Shown here: one piece after another, positions 7,205-16,541 of the stretch
Layout of the letters: each line of letters opens with the position of its first letter
Position numbering within the stretch: position 1 is the stretch's first letter
DNA from: Myxococcales bacterium
GTDB lineage: Bacteria; Myxococcota_A; Polyangia; Polyangiales; Polyangiaceae
Length of the DNA: 64,000 nt
Direction: 5' to 3'
Assembly: GCA_016706225.1 (NCBI GenBank)
Contig: JADJKB010000003.1
Span: forward strand, 372,001-436,000
Position numbers and translations under genes: made by a program
The notes under the pieces: model-generated
What the model was told of the DNA's origin: nothing
Seen by the model: the letters and a program-made list of their open reading frames with translations, nothing else
Database searches by the model: none

Positions 7205-9121
7205 TCAACACGGAGGGCAGGTCACCTGACCGCCGCATCCGTCGGATCCGCTGTACCCACACTTGCCCGTACAGCTCACGGGCAAACAGCAGGTTCCGCT
7301 CGTCAAACACACCTGACCGCCGGGACACGCCGGGCACGCAGCCTGACCGCCGCAGCCATCGGGCCAGCTGCCGCACTGCTTGCCGAGCGCCGTGCAGGTC
7401 TGCGGCTGACAACACTGATTGCCCTGGCAGACTTGACCCGAGGCGCAGGGCCCACACACGAGCTGCCCACCGCAGCCGTCGCTGGTGTTGCCACAGGCCA
7501 CGCCCTTGGCAGCACAGGTCGTGGGCTGGCAGCACTGGTTGTTGTAACAGACGTCCGACGCGTTGTTACACGGGCCACAGTCCACCTGGCCGCCGCAGCC
7601 GTTGCTGGTCTTGCCACACTGCTTGCCGAGCGTCGTGCAGTCCTTCGGAGTACAGGGTGCGCAGACGTTGGCGGTTCCACTGCCGCCACACACCTCACCG
7701 TTGGTGCAGGCGCCGCAGTTGAGCTGCCCGCCGCAGCCATCGCTGATGTTGCCGCAGTCCTTGCCCTGGGCCGCGCAGGTGGTCGGGGTGCAGCACTTCC
7801 CGCCGCCGGTGCACTTCTCGTTCGTCAGGCAGGTGCCACACTGTACCTTGCCTCCGCAGCCGTCACTGTGCTCGCCGCACTCGAGGTTCTGATCCTGGCA
7901 GGTCTTCGGAACACACGGCGCGCACACGTTCGCCGTGCCGCTGCCGCCGCACTTCTGCCCGGTCGGGCAGTCTCCGCACGCGATCGTCCCGCCGCAACCG
8001 TTGCTGATGTTTCCGCAGTTCTTCCCCTGCGCTGGACACGAGGTCGGCGTGCAGCATCCGCCGCCGTAGCACAGCTGATTCGTGGCGCATGTGCCGCACG
8101 ACAGCGTGCCGCCGCAGCCATCACTCGCGGGGCCACAAATGATTCCCTGCTCGCCGCACGTCTTCGGGATGCAGGCGACGCACACGTTGTTGGAGCAAAT
8201 TTCACCCGGCAGGCAGCTGCCGCAGTTCAACGGCAGTCCGGTGCAGCTGTTGGTTACCGTGCCGCAGTTCTTGGCCTGGCTGTCGCACTCCGGCGGCGGG
8301 GGCGGCGGCAGACACTTGCCTGCGACGCACTGCAGACCCCCGGCGCAGGTGCCGCAGGTCAGCACGCCGCCGCACTTGTCACTGATGGTGCCGCACTGGA
8401 CCTTCTCCGCCTGACACGTCGTGGTCGCACAGGTGATGCACTTGTTGCTCACCGCATCACAGGTCTGTCCCGGGCCGCACGCCGTGCACGTCACGCTGCC
8501 GCCACAACCGTCGGGGAAGGTGCCGCACTTGTCACCCGCGCACTGAGCCGGCACACACGGTCCACACTTTCGCGTGGCGCCATCGCAAATCTGTCCCGGC
8601 GCACACGCGCCACAATCGACGCTCTGCCCACAAGCGTCGTTGATGACACCACACTCGGCGCCAGCCGCCTTGCAGTCGTCCGCCGGCGGCGTGCAGGCGT
8701 GGGTGCTGTTCGAACAAACCTGACCTGCGGGGCATGCCCCACACGCCACCGTTCCGCCGCACTCGTCGTCGACGGTGCCGCAGGTCGCCTTCGCGTCCAC
8801 ACACGTCTTCGGCGTACAGCCCGCGCCGCCTGTGCCCGTCGCGCCGGTACCCCCGGCCGCCGCGCCGCCGCCGTCCGCTGCGGTACCGCCGTTGCCACCG
8901 GTGGCCGCGCCGCCCGCCGCGCCATCGAGCCCGCCGCCGTCCGCCGCCGAACCGCCACTGCCGCTGGCGGCGACACCGCCCGTTCCGCCCTTGCCCTCTT
9001 CGCTCGAGCTGCCACAGCCGAAGGCCAGTGCACCAACCGAGAGAAGTCCAAAGAGCAGGCTGACTCGCACTGCCCGACCCAAGCTCATTGCCTTCGAATC
9101 GTTGCGCCTGCGCTTGGTCAT
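7205..9121 (-). CDS. Cys-rich 12-repeat surface lipoprotein
   Basis: 638 residues. Signal with lipobox AFGC (Cys36), a Gly/Ala/Ser/Asp linker to about residue 105, then about 12 repeats of 40-45 residues with the pattern C.P.TC......CG...DGCGG...CG.C..GQ.C. The DGCGG core is almost invariant and the Cys spacing suggests each repeat is a disulfide knot. The start at 9121 has a good GGAG ribosome site 7 nt upstream. The gene ends 16 bp before the propeller gene. No enzymatic motif is seen; a stalk or adhesin role outside the outer membrane is inference. Confidence 0.8.
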   Translation of the reverse strand: MTKRRRNDSKAMSLGRAVRVSLLFGLLSVGALAFGCGSSSEEGKGGTGGVAASGSGGSAADGGGLDGAAGGAATGGNGGTAADGGGAAAGGTGATGTGGAGCTPKTCVDAKATCGTVDDECGGTVACGACPAGQVCSNSTHACTPPADDCKAAGAECGVINDACGQSVDCGACAPGQICDGATRKCGPCVPAQCAGDKCGTFPDGCGGSVTCTACGPGQTCDAVSNKCITCATTTCQAEKVQCGTISDKCGGVLTCGTCAGGLQCVAGKCLPPPPPPECDSQAKNCGTVTNSCTGLPLNCGSCLPGEICSNNVCVACIPKTCGEQGIICGPASDGCGGTLSCGTCATNQLCYGGGCCTPTSCPAQGKNCGNISNGCGGTIACGDCPTGQKCGGSGTANVCAPCVPKTCQDQNLECGEHSDGCGGKVQCGTCLTNEKCTGGGKCCTPTTCAAQGKDCGNISDGCGGQLNCGACTNGEVCGGSGTANVCAPCTPKDCTTLGKQCGKTSNGCGGQVDCGPCNNASDVCYNNQCCQPTTCAAKGVACGNTSDGCGGQLVCGPCASGQVCQGNQCCQPQTCTALGKQCGSWPDGCGGQAACPACPGGQVCLTSGTCCLPVSCTGKCGYSGSDGCGGQVTCPPC

Positions 9122-9169
9122 CGTCTGACTCCTCGGTGTGCCCGCCGCGGACGGACGCCGTTCGAGAAG

Positions 9170-9175
9170 AGTATA
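9170..9175 (-). promoter_or_regulatory. -10-like TATACT upstream of the Cys-rich/propeller pair
   Basis: On the minus strand TATACT lies about 48 nt before the ATG at 9121. No convincing -35 is visible. This is the only -10-like element in the gap and would drive both lipoprotein genes. Confidence 0.4.
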
Positions 9176-9182
9176 ACCGATG

Positions 9183-9213
9183 CGGTGCGGGTGCGACTTC
9201 TCGTCCCGCACCG
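9183..9213 (-). terminator. Candidate terminator hairpin after the IgGFc-type gene
   Basis: CGGTGCGGG (9183-9191) and CCCGCACCG (9205-9213) form a perfect 9-bp stem with a 13-nt loop, starting about 27 nt after the stop at 9240. There is no T-tract, so it could also be a regulatory stem close to the next promoter. Confidence 0.4.
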
Positions 9214-9239
9214 GAGGCGGTCTGCCCGAGGTTCTGCGC

Positions 9240-11069
9240 TCAGAAGACCGGTGGGATCGTGATCGGCGTCAAGTCGAGGCCGCCGGCATACATGTAGCTC
9301 GTGTAGCGCCCGTAGCCGTACACCATGATTCCGAAGGGGCTGCCGGACTCGATGCGGTGAACCTCGAGCCCCGCCGGGAGCTCGACGCGGGTGACCGCGT
9401 ACCCGCTGGCGCCGATCAGAGACGGTGTGCCGGAGAGCGGCGCGCCGTCCAGGCTGACACTGGCGCCCGACTTGGTGATCACGTTGACGAAGCTGGTGTC
9501 GTAGGTGGCGCTGGTGATGAAGAGGTAGTCCTTGCGATACTGCGCCGCGGGTACGGCCAGACCCAGGCTCGGATCACCCGAGCCGCTCGGGACCGAAGCT
9601 TGCCCCTGCATGAACTGGGCGACCATGAACGCCTTGTCTCCGCTGACCTTGAAGTCCTCGGTCACGCCCGAGAGCTCGAGCGGTGCGTCCGTCGGGCTCA
9701 AGGTCTTGTCACCCGAGACGCTCGCAGGATCGAAGGTGAGCTTGGTGTTCGGCTCGATCGCGACGATGCGCACGACGTGCGGCGACTGACTGGCGAGGGC
9801 CGCGGGAAAGGCTACGTAGTACTCCTTGCCAAGCGTCTCCACGGGCAGCATGGCGTGCTCGATGTGGTCACAAGCGTCGGTCGCGGCAGTGGGGATGTTC
9901 GCGCACGAGTGCCCGCCGATGACCTGCACGGGTTTGCTGGCCTTGAGGCGGGTGCCGCTGATGTCCGCGCCGTACTGTCCGCTCGGGCCGTCGTGTCGCG
10001 CGATGACCTCGAGCACATCGCCGCGAGCGAGGGTGACCTTGCCGTTGCCACTCGTATCGATGCCCGCACCCGCTGCGAACTCACCCTTGCCGAACAGCTG
10101 CACCTCGGTCCCATCTTGGGTTGCGGTCACGGCCACGAACCCGGCGCGATTGGGCGCGCTCGGCCAGGCGACGCTGGTGTAGTTCCCGGTCAGGGTCGTT
10201 GATGGAAGCAGCAGCGTCGCGTCGTTGGAGAACGCCAGGCAGTCACTGCCGAAACCACCGGGGCACTTGGCACCGACCGGGCACTCGGCAGGCGCGGGCT
10301 TGATCTCGTAGCGGAGCGGCGAGAGCTGGTACACGGTCACCGGCTGATCGGTGCGAAGCCGGTAGGCGCCACCCTTCACCACGCGCGTCGCGCCGGGATC
10401 CGGCGGCAGCTGACAGGCATCGACGTCTCCACCCTTGAGCTCGGGCACCCAGGGCAAGCTGAGCACCTCGAGAGCGCCGGCCGCGACGCTGGTCTTCTTG
10501 ACCTCCGTCGTGCCGCGCGTCACGACCACCGAGGCTGCGCTCTTGCCCGCGTTCGCCACAGCCACGGCGAACTCGAAGCCGCTCCACACCGGATTGAGCG
10601 TCACCGTCGGGAAGTAGTCGCAGCCCAGGTAGCTGTACTTCAGGCTCGGCGGTGTACAGCTGCCGGTGCAGCCGCTCGTTTCGCACTTCATGCCCTGGGT
10701 CGCGTCACACTCGAAGGTCTCCCAGGCGCTGCCATCGTTCTTGCAGATCTTGGCCGTGCCGTTGGCGCACGACTGCGATGTGGGCGCACAGGTGACACAG
10801 CCGAAGAAGTCGACACAGATCTTGCTGGACGCCGCGCAATCGACCGGGTCTCCGACCTTACCGCCGCCGAGGCAGGGTTTGGCTACGTCGCCGCTGCACA
10901 CGAACTGACCCGCGGAGCAGGCCAACACGTCGATGCCGCTGTCGGCCGGCTTGCCGCCGGTGCCGTCCTTCTGGACGACCTCGGCATCGCTCGAACAGGC
11001 AAGGGCGAGCGGGCCGGGTGACAGCACTAGACACAGCGCGAACCAGAGAGCGGGAGAGCGCAACGCCAT
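9240..11069 (-). CDS. IgGFc-binding-type lipoprotein
   Basis: 609 residues. Lipobox ALAC (about Cys25), then a short Cys-rich region with three small disulfide-type motifs (CSAGQFVCSGD, CVTCAPTSQSC, CETSGCTGSC). A large beta-rich domain follows with the signature VIGGHSCANIP and CDHIEHAMLPVETLGKEY. These match the N-terminal domain named after the mammalian IgGFc-binding protein, which recurs in secreted myxobacterial proteins. Start at 11069 is chosen over the much longer upstream frame because the signal peptide begins there and TATGCT lies 6 nt upstream. Presumed surface adhesion or recognition; ligand unknown. Confidence 0.85.
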   Translation of the reverse strand: MALRSPALWFALCLVLSPGPLALACSSDAEVVQKDGTGGKPADSGIDVLACSAGQFVCSGDVAKPCLGGGKVGDPVDCAASSKICVDFFGCVTCAPTSQSCANGTAKICKNDGSAWETFECDATQGMKCETSGCTGSCTPPSLKYSYLGCDYFPTVTLNPVWSGFEFAVAVANAGKSAASVVVTRGTTEVKKTSVAAGALEVLSLPWVPELKGGDVDACQLPPDPGATRVVKGGAYRLRTDQPVTVYQLSPLRYEIKPAPAECPVGAKCPGGFGSDCLAFSNDATLLLPSTTLTGNYTSVAWPSAPNRAGFVAVTATQDGTEVQLFGKGEFAAGAGIDTSGNGKVTLARGDVLEVIARHDGPSGQYGADISGTRLKASKPVQVIGGHSCANIPTAATDACDHIEHAMLPVETLGKEYYVAFPAALASQSPHVVRIVAIEPNTKLTFDPASVSGDKTLSPTDAPLELSGVTEDFKVSGDKAFMVAQFMQGQASVPSGSGDPSLGLAVPAAQYRKDYLFITSATYDTSFVNVITKSGASVSLDGAPLSGTPSLIGASGYAVTRVELPAGLEVHRIESGSPFGIMVYGYGRYTSYMYAGGLDLTPITIPPVF

Positions 11070-11075
11070 TCCCGC

Positions 11076-11081
11076 AGCATA
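11076..11081 (-). promoter_or_regulatory. -10-like TATGCT, leaderless start of the IgGFc-type gene
   Basis: Minus-strand TATGCT followed by GCGGGA and the ATG at 11069 (6-nt spacing), with no Shine-Dalgarno. Confidence 0.45.
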
Positions 11082-11218
11082 ACCGAGCCGCGCGCTCCCC
11101 GCGAACTTCGCTCGGCTTCGCCCGCCCGCGGCGCGCATCGGAGCCGCGGTTCGCAGATCGAACGTCGCTCCCCGCGCGTCCTGGTCTAGCCTCTTGTGCC
11201 GAACCAAGGCAGGTCCTC

Positions 11219-11845
11219 ATGTCGATCGTTCTCTACCATCACCCGTTTTCTCGCGCGGCCACTGTCGTCTGGATGCTCGAGGAGATCGGGGAGCCCTACG
11301 ACCTCTCTTACGTGGACATCATGAAGGGGGAACAGAAGGCACCCGAGCTCGTTGCGCACAACCCGATGGGCAAGCTGCCCACTCTCACCGACGACGGCGT
11401 CGTGATCACGGAAGGCGCAGCGATCGGGCTCTACCTGGCCGATCGCTACGCTTACGGCCGCCTCGCTCCGCGGGTGGATGACCCCGCTCGGGGCACTTAC
11501 CTCAGGTGGTCCCTGTTTGCGCCGTCGGTGATCGAACCGGGAGCGATGGCAAAACTCGCTGGCTGGTCCTTCAAGGAAGGGCAAGCGGGATGGGGTGCGT
11601 ACGAGTCGATGCTGTCGGCGATGGAGAGCGCCATTTCGGACCGTGGTTTCATCCTGGGCGACACGTTCTCGATGGCCGACGTGATCTTCGGCGGCACCCT
11701 GCGCTACATGCTCGCTTTCAAGATGCTGGAGCCGCGCCCGAGCTTCACCGCGTACGCGGAGCGCCTGGCACAGAGGCCGGCGCTCGAGCGCGCCGAAGCA
11801 AAGAACGCGGCCATCCGTGAAGAGCGAGGGCTGAATCGAGTTTGA
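11219..11845 (+). CDS. Glutathione S-transferase family protein
   Basis: 208 residues with the two-domain GST layout. The N-terminal thioredoxin-like domain has LYHHPFSRAATVVWMLEE (Ser/Arg in the glutathione site), the cis-Pro segment MGKLPTL near residue 50 and the ITEGAAI motif near 63 that binds the gamma-glutamyl group. The C-terminal helical domain has the capping motif FSMADVIFGG. A ribosome site (AAGGCAGG) precedes the ATG. Cytosolic; the electrophile it conjugates cannot be told. Confidence 0.9.
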   Translation: MSIVLYHHPFSRAATVVWMLEEIGEPYDLSYVDIMKGEQKAPELVAHNPMGKLPTLTDDGVVITEGAAIGLYLADRYAYGRLAPRVDDPARGTYLRWSLFAPSVIEPGAMAKLAGWSFKEGQAGWGAYESMLSAMESAISDRGFILGDTFSMADVIFGGTLRYMLAFKMLEPRPSFTAYAERLAQRPALERAEAKNAAIREERGLNRV

Positions 11846-11957
11846 CTCGGGCGATCGCGGCTCTTCGCGGCACCGCGTTCGCTTCAGGCTCGACTGAGCG
11901 GACGCTCCGGGCTGAATGGTCGAACGGGCAGACCCCTTGGCGAGTGAGGGTCGTCTG

Positions 11958-14390
11958 TCACTCGGTGGGCGCGGCGCCGGCGAGTTGCGGGCCAACACAC
12001 GCGATGAACACGGTCGAGCCCGACGCCGGGGTATCGTCGCCGCTGAAGAGCAGCTCGCGCGCTGGGGAGCAGCCTTGTACCAACAAGGGGTTACCCACGC
12101 CCTGCGACGGATCGACGTAGCACCAACCGTAGTTGTTCGGCTGCGGACCGGTCTCTTCGCAGGCCTGCCTGTCTTTCACGTAGCCGATCTCGCACTTGCA
12201 GTAGTTTTCGGGCTTGCAGCTGTCGCCTGCGCACTGCCCGGTTAGCTCGAGTCGATTCATCACGGGCTCAATCACCGAGTGAGTCACCTCGCTGCGCCGC
12301 AGGCTCGTGTCACATGCGGCGCAGGGGCTGCCGGGGCCATCGCGCGGAAGCACCTCGACCATCACACATCGCGGAATCCGACTCGGGTCTGGTTTGCCCG
12401 CTTTGTCGAGGGGAAAGGCGACGGGCGGATTCAAACACTGGCCACTGATGACTGGCTTCAGTCGTTCGATGATGGCTGCCATGGCCGGGTTGAAGCCGTA
12501 GCTCGGGTTGCTTTTATCGTCGGTGATCTTCGGACAAATGCTGGCCACGACGCTGTTCTCGCCGAAGTCTTTCAGCACCTCTAGCTCGCGAGTCCCGGGG
12601 AAGGCCTTCGCGTGCGTCTGCAGCTTGGTGAACTGCCCGCTCTGGCTCTGGCACAGCGGGTTGTTCGCGGTGTAACCCGTGCCCACGTCATCACAGTCAC
12701 AACCGCCGCCGGGCGCAGCACCGCAGTCCTTCGGTTGCGACAGCTCGAAGATGCAAGCGTACTGCAGGTCGCCGTCCGCGGTCAGCCACTCGTGACCGTT
12801 GATCGGGTTCGCCATGGGAGCCGAGCTCTCGGGCGCTAGCTCGACGTTCAGGGCCGGGTTGTTCCCGGTGCGCGGCGCGCTCGACTCGATCATGAGCGCG
12901 TCGTCGGGCTGGTCGGTCAGGTCCCACTTGTCGCAAATGGCCTTGGGGCGAGGCAGCTCGTTGCCCGGGTTGTTGCTCGCGTTCTGTGCGACCGTCTCCT
13001 TGCACTGCGGCAGCAGCCAGTCCCAGGGGATCGCCGAGGGCCGCAGGAACTCGAGCCGGGACGGGTCCGCGAGCGTGGCCGGCGTCGCGATGTCCTGCCA
13101 AGGCACTCCGACGATCCCAGCGAGGTAGATCAGTCCCGGGTCCCGCGTCAGATTGTCGCAGGCTTCCGGAGCGCCCAAGTCCTTCTGGAAGAGCGGGTTG
13201 CACACGCGGTAGCCCTTCGCATTCGGCTCGTCGAACTGGCAGCCAACCGGACCGTTCGCGTCCCACACCGGACAGATGCGCGGCTGGCTCAGGGCCTCGA
13301 CGTAGCGCCGGGTCGGGTACAGAAACTCCTGACCGAAGCGCTGCTTCTGCTGCCAGCAGCGCAGGTTGGGGTGGTCTCCTGCGTCGTCCCAAGCGCCCTT
13401 CTGGCACTCCGGGTCGCTGCCAAGTGGCAGGCAGCCGGAGGGCGGCGCGCTCTCCGAAGCCTTGCACGAGCGGCAGCAAGGGCTGTCCGGAGCCTGCACG
13501 CACTCGGAGGTGGCGCGGGGCAGATGAAACGCCGAGGCGTCCGGGTTGCTGGTCTGTGCCGCGAGCCAGTTGAAGTCGCCATCGATGATCGAGCAGTCGT
13601 TCTCGTCGCTCAACATGACGATGGCGACCAACGAGTTGGGGCGCAGGAAGTCCTTGCGCTGCTGCAGCAGGACGTCGTCCACGCCCTGGCGCTCTGCGGC
13701 TCCGTTCACCACCACCACCTTCGACGGCGGCGCGGGGTCGACCAAAAAACGGTACCAGGACTCGAGCTGGGCCTCGTAACCGCAACCGCTCTCACCCGTC
13801 GCCTTCACGTGCTCCGCGAAGGTCGCCTCGAGTTTGTTCTTGTCGAACTCACCGGGGCCCGCAGGGCCCTGCTTGCCGGTGGGGGCCCACCACAAGAAGC
13901 CCAGGTCAGCATAACTCTGGAGGTTGGGTCGCAACAAACCGATCAGGTGGGCGTTGTCGCGCTGGGTCGGGTTCGACTTCGGGTTGCTCTCGGAACACTC
14001 GTCCCCGCCGTGTCCACCCAAGCTGCTCGACACGATCCCGATGTGGATGTCCTTGATCGGTTCGAACTCCTCCCAGGCCTGTTTGCTGCAGGGCTGATCC
14101 GTCAGCTTGCCCGAGCCGTCATCGCACTTGGGCGTGATCAGCCGCTTGAGTAGCTCCGGCACCGCCTCCGCGAGGAGCGTCTGTTTGTCGGCCATCGAGA
14201 TCGAGTTGTCGATCATGAAGAGCAGATCGATCTTGTCGAGGCGGCTGAAGCGGACGTCCTGCACGAACCACTTGGTGCTGTTCGGCGAAGAGCCCGACTC
14301 GGACCGGTCGAGGCAGCCGGACACCGCGAGCGCGGCGGCGAGGCTCAGACCTGCCAAGCTCGCCCGAACCCACGCTTGCTCCGCCGCCAT
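11958..14390 (-). CDS. VWA-like lipoprotein, paralogue V1
   Basis: 810 residues. Lipobox VSGC (Cys26), then KIDLLFMIDNSISM (53-66) with a DxSxS metal-adhesion motif, the start of a von Willebrand A-type fold. Later landmarks shared with the paralogue at 33059-35284 include HIGIVSSSLGGHG, RKDFLRPNSLVAIVMLSDEN, LRCWQQKQRFG, GVPWQDIA, FPGTRELEVLKDFGENS and the C-terminal tail ELLFSGDDTPASGS. Many Cys pairs suggest extracytoplasmic disulfides. Start 14390 is preferred over 14414, because the latter ATG lies inside a -10-like TATGCC. It is transcribed divergently from the ThuA-like lipoprotein gene. Function unknown; large size and metal-binding fold suggest adhesion or complex assembly. Confidence 0.8.
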   Translation of the reverse strand: MAAEQAWVRASLAGLSLAAALAVSGCLDRSESGSSPNSTKWFVQDVRFSRLDKIDLLFMIDNSISMADKQTLLAEAVPELLKRLITPKCDDGSGKLTDQPCSKQAWEEFEPIKDIHIGIVSSSLGGHGGDECSESNPKSNPTQRDNAHLIGLLRPNLQSYADLGFLWWAPTGKQGPAGPGEFDKNKLEATFAEHVKATGESGCGYEAQLESWYRFLVDPAPPSKVVVVNGAAERQGVDDVLLQQRKDFLRPNSLVAIVMLSDENDCSIIDGDFNWLAAQTSNPDASAFHLPRATSECVQAPDSPCCRSCKASESAPPSGCLPLGSDPECQKGAWDDAGDHPNLRCWQQKQRFGQEFLYPTRRYVEALSQPRICPVWDANGPVGCQFDEPNAKGYRVCNPLFQKDLGAPEACDNLTRDPGLIYLAGIVGVPWQDIATPATLADPSRLEFLRPSAIPWDWLLPQCKETVAQNASNNPGNELPRPKAICDKWDLTDQPDDALMIESSAPRTGNNPALNVELAPESSAPMANPINGHEWLTADGDLQYACIFELSQPKDCGAAPGGGCDCDDVGTGYTANNPLCQSQSGQFTKLQTHAKAFPGTRELEVLKDFGENSVVASICPKITDDKSNPSYGFNPAMAAIIERLKPVISGQCLNPPVAFPLDKAGKPDPSRIPRCVMVEVLPRDGPGSPCAACDTSLRRSEVTHSVIEPVMNRLELTGQCAGDSCKPENYCKCEIGYVKDRQACEETGPQPNNYGWCYVDPSQGVGNPLLVQGCSPARELLFSGDDTPASGSTVFIACVGPQLAGAAPTE

Positions 14391-14456
14391 CGCCGGGAAA
14401 CGAGCAAGCGGCATACCGGAAGGATGGCCCTGTTTCTCTGCCGGGCGCCCGCAACT

Positions 14457-14477
14457 GGGTTGGCAGTGCGCCAACCC
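14457..14477. promoter_or_regulatory. Palindromic operator candidate in a divergent promoter region
   Basis: GGGTTGGC (14457-14464) and GCCAACCC (14470-14477) form a perfect 8-bp inverted repeat with a 5-nt spacer, between the divergent starts at 14390 and 14528. Half-site spacing suits a dimeric repressor or activator. Confidence 0.4.
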
Positions 14478-14527
14478 GAGTGCACCGCGAAATTGCGGGG
14501 CTGCTTCTCCGCTGATAACTTCACGGG

Positions 14528-15481
14528 ATGCTGCGATCGCTGAGCGTGATGATCTTGACTGCATCGCTCGTCCACTGCTCGGCGGACGATGGCGGCATCG
14601 CCGGCAACACCGGCGGTGCGAGCGTCGGCGGCTCGACCGGCGCCACGGGTGGGTCGAGCGGCGACGCGAGTGCGGGCAGCGGCGGCAACGGTGCCACCGG
14701 AGGCAGCGGCGGCTCCATCATTCTGCCGGACGCAGGTCCGTGCACCCCCACCTCGGCCACCGAGACCCTCTGCGACGGGCTCGACGACGACTGCAACGGA
14801 AAGGTCGACGACGTCGACGTGGGCAAGGACGGGATCTGCGACTGCCTCAGCATCGGCATCATCGGTAATCCCGGCTCGAATCCCTCTGCGAATTTTCAGG
14901 CCTGGCTCACGGCGCGCGGCACCTCGGTCGAACGCACTCATTTGACGGCCACCGAGAGCTTCGACTCGGCGTTGTTGAGCAAGTACGACGTCTTGATCCT
15001 CGACCGACTCCCGCGTTCGTACACCAACCCGGAAGCTGACTCGCTGAAGAGTTGGGTCGAGAGCGGAGGGGGATTCGTCTCGATGACCGGATACACCGAC
15101 TCCGCCCCGGACTTCTACGCGAACACCCTGCTCGCGCCGTTCGGGCTGGCTTACCAGCCGGGGCTCTACTCCGAGCCGGTGACCCAGTTTGCCACTCATC
15201 CGGTGACCACGGGTCTGACGTCGGTGACCTTCGCCGGCGGTTACCTGGTGAAGGACAGCGGCTCGACCGGCGGCACCAGCACCGTCATCGGCAGCATTTC
15301 TGCCGGGCCCGTCGCGTTCGCCCACGAGCGCAGCAAAGGCCGCGCGGTGATCTGGGGTGACGAGTGGATCGAGTTCGACAGCGAGTGGCAGAAGCTGCCC
15401 GAAATCGAGAAACTCTGGGTCAACATGCTGGCCTGGATCGGTCCGCAGGACAGCTGCCAGGTTCAACAAGTCCCACACTGA
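14528..15481 (+). CDS. Lipoprotein with metal-binding motif and ThuA/GATase1-like domain
   Basis: 317 residues. Lipobox VHC (about Cys17), Gly/Ser linker to about 70, then CDGLDDDCNGKVDD (about 81-94), the DxDxDCDG-type putative calcium-binding motif common in myxobacterial surface proteins. The rest resembles class I glutamine-amidotransferase-like / ThuA folds: ISIGIIGNPGSN, KYDVLILDRLP, LKSWVESGGGFVSMTGY, and a late segment RAVIWGDEWIEFDS. The nucleophile elbow Cys of true amidotransferases is not apparent, so it may bind a sugar rather than hydrolyse an amide. Divergent from V1. Confidence 0.7.
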   Translation: MLRSLSVMILTASLVHCSADDGGIAGNTGGASVGGSTGATGGSSGDASAGSGGNGATGGSGGSIILPDAGPCTPTSATETLCDGLDDDCNGKVDDVDVGKDGICDCLSIGIIGNPGSNPSANFQAWLTARGTSVERTHLTATESFDSALLSKYDVLILDRLPRSYTNPEADSLKSWVESGGGFVSMTGYTDSAPDFYANTLLAPFGLAYQPGLYSEPVTQFATHPVTTGLTSVTFAGGYLVKDSGSTGGTSTVIGSISAGPVAFAHERSKGRAVIWGDEWIEFDSEWQKLPEIEKLWVNMLAWIGPQDSCQVQQVPH

Positions 15482-15521
15482 AGCGGACACCGAGAAGGCG
15501 GGCGCGTAGGCTCGGGAAATC

Positions 15522-16472
15522 GTGACCGAGCCTCGAACCCTCCGCGTCGCGGCCGTGCAGGTCGAGAGCCTCAACGGCGACGGCGCGAACAACTTGAAGC
15601 GCACCGAGCCGCTGGTCGCCGAGGCCGCACGGGCGGGAGCCCGCCTGGTCCTGTGCCCCGAGTTCCTGGCCGCGGGATACATCTACAGCGAGTCCATCTG
15701 GGACGCGGGCGAGCGCCAGACGGGAGCCACCGAGACTTGGCTCAGACGGGTTGCTGCGGAGCACCACGTCTACGTCGGAGCCACGTATCTGGAGGCGGAG
15801 GGCGACGACTTCTACAACACCTTCGCTCTCGCGGGACCCGACGGCCGCATTGTCGGCCGCATCCGCAAGGAGTCCTTGCCGGCCTTCGAGGGCTGGTATT
15901 TCAAGAGCTGCCCCGAGCCGAAATCGATCGACACGGAAGACTTTCGGATCTCCGTCGGCATCTGCCAGGACAACCACACGGCGCGGTTCTTCGAGCGCGT
16001 TCGGCAGGAGAAGCCGGACCTGCTGCTCATGCCCCACTCGGCACCTTGCGTGCCCTTCGGAACGTCCGTGATGCAGAACAACCTGGGTGAGGTCGCGCCG
16101 TACTACGCCAGGGCGTTCGGCATCCCCGTGGTGCTGGTGAACAAAGCAGGCGGCCGCTGCCACACGCCGATCCCGGGCGTCCCGCTGGTGCGCCTGCGCT
16201 TCGACTTTCCCGGTCTCTCGTGCATCTGCGACGCGGACGGTCGCGTGCTCGAGCGCTTGGCCGACCGGGAGGGAGTGATCGTGGCGGACGTGTTGCTCGA
16301 CCCGAGCCGAAAGCGCCACCCGCCCGCTCCGAAGCACTGGTACTGGTCACGAGCGCCCCGGGTCTTGCCCCGCGTGCTGGGCGCGTTCTTCGTGGTCATG
16401 GAGCGCCTGGGCAAGCGCGCTTACTCACGCAATCGCGGTCGCCCCGTCGCGGCGCGCGGTGTTTCTTCCTGA
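15522..16472 (+). CDS. Carbon-nitrogen hydrolase (nitrilase superfamily)
   Basis: 316 residues, cytoplasmic. The Glu-Lys-Cys catalytic triad is visible: Glu47 in LVLCPEF, Lys116 in RIRKES, Cys148 in VGICQDN. These enzymes hydrolyse amides, carbamoyl groups or nitriles; the exact branch is not clear from sequence alone. The C-terminus is a basic tail of about 45 residues beyond the usual core. The GTG start at 15522 is preceded by TAGGCT 9 nt upstream and no ribosome site. Confidence 0.85.
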   Translation: MTEPRTLRVAAVQVESLNGDGANNLKRTEPLVAEAARAGARLVLCPEFLAAGYIYSESIWDAGERQTGATETWLRRVAAEHHVYVGATYLEAEGDDFYNTFALAGPDGRIVGRIRKESLPAFEGWYFKSCPEPKSIDTEDFRISVGICQDNHTARFFERVRQEKPDLLLMPHSAPCVPFGTSVMQNNLGEVAPYYARAFGIPVVLVNKAGGRCHTPIPGVPLVRLRFDFPGLSCICDADGRVLERLADREGVIVADVLLDPSRKRHPPAPKHWYWSRAPRVLPRVLGAFFVVMERLGKRAYSRNRGRPVAARGVSS

Positions 16473-16541
16473 GCCACGCGAGAACAGCAAGGACCGCGGG
16501 CTCGATTGCGGCGCCCTTCGGTGAATGGAACGCTTCGGCTC

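Noticed and set aside
15420..16337. Long minus-strand ORF opposite the nitrilase-family gene
   Set aside because: Low-complexity Arg/Gly-rich antisense frame with no motif; the plus strand has an intact catalytic triad.
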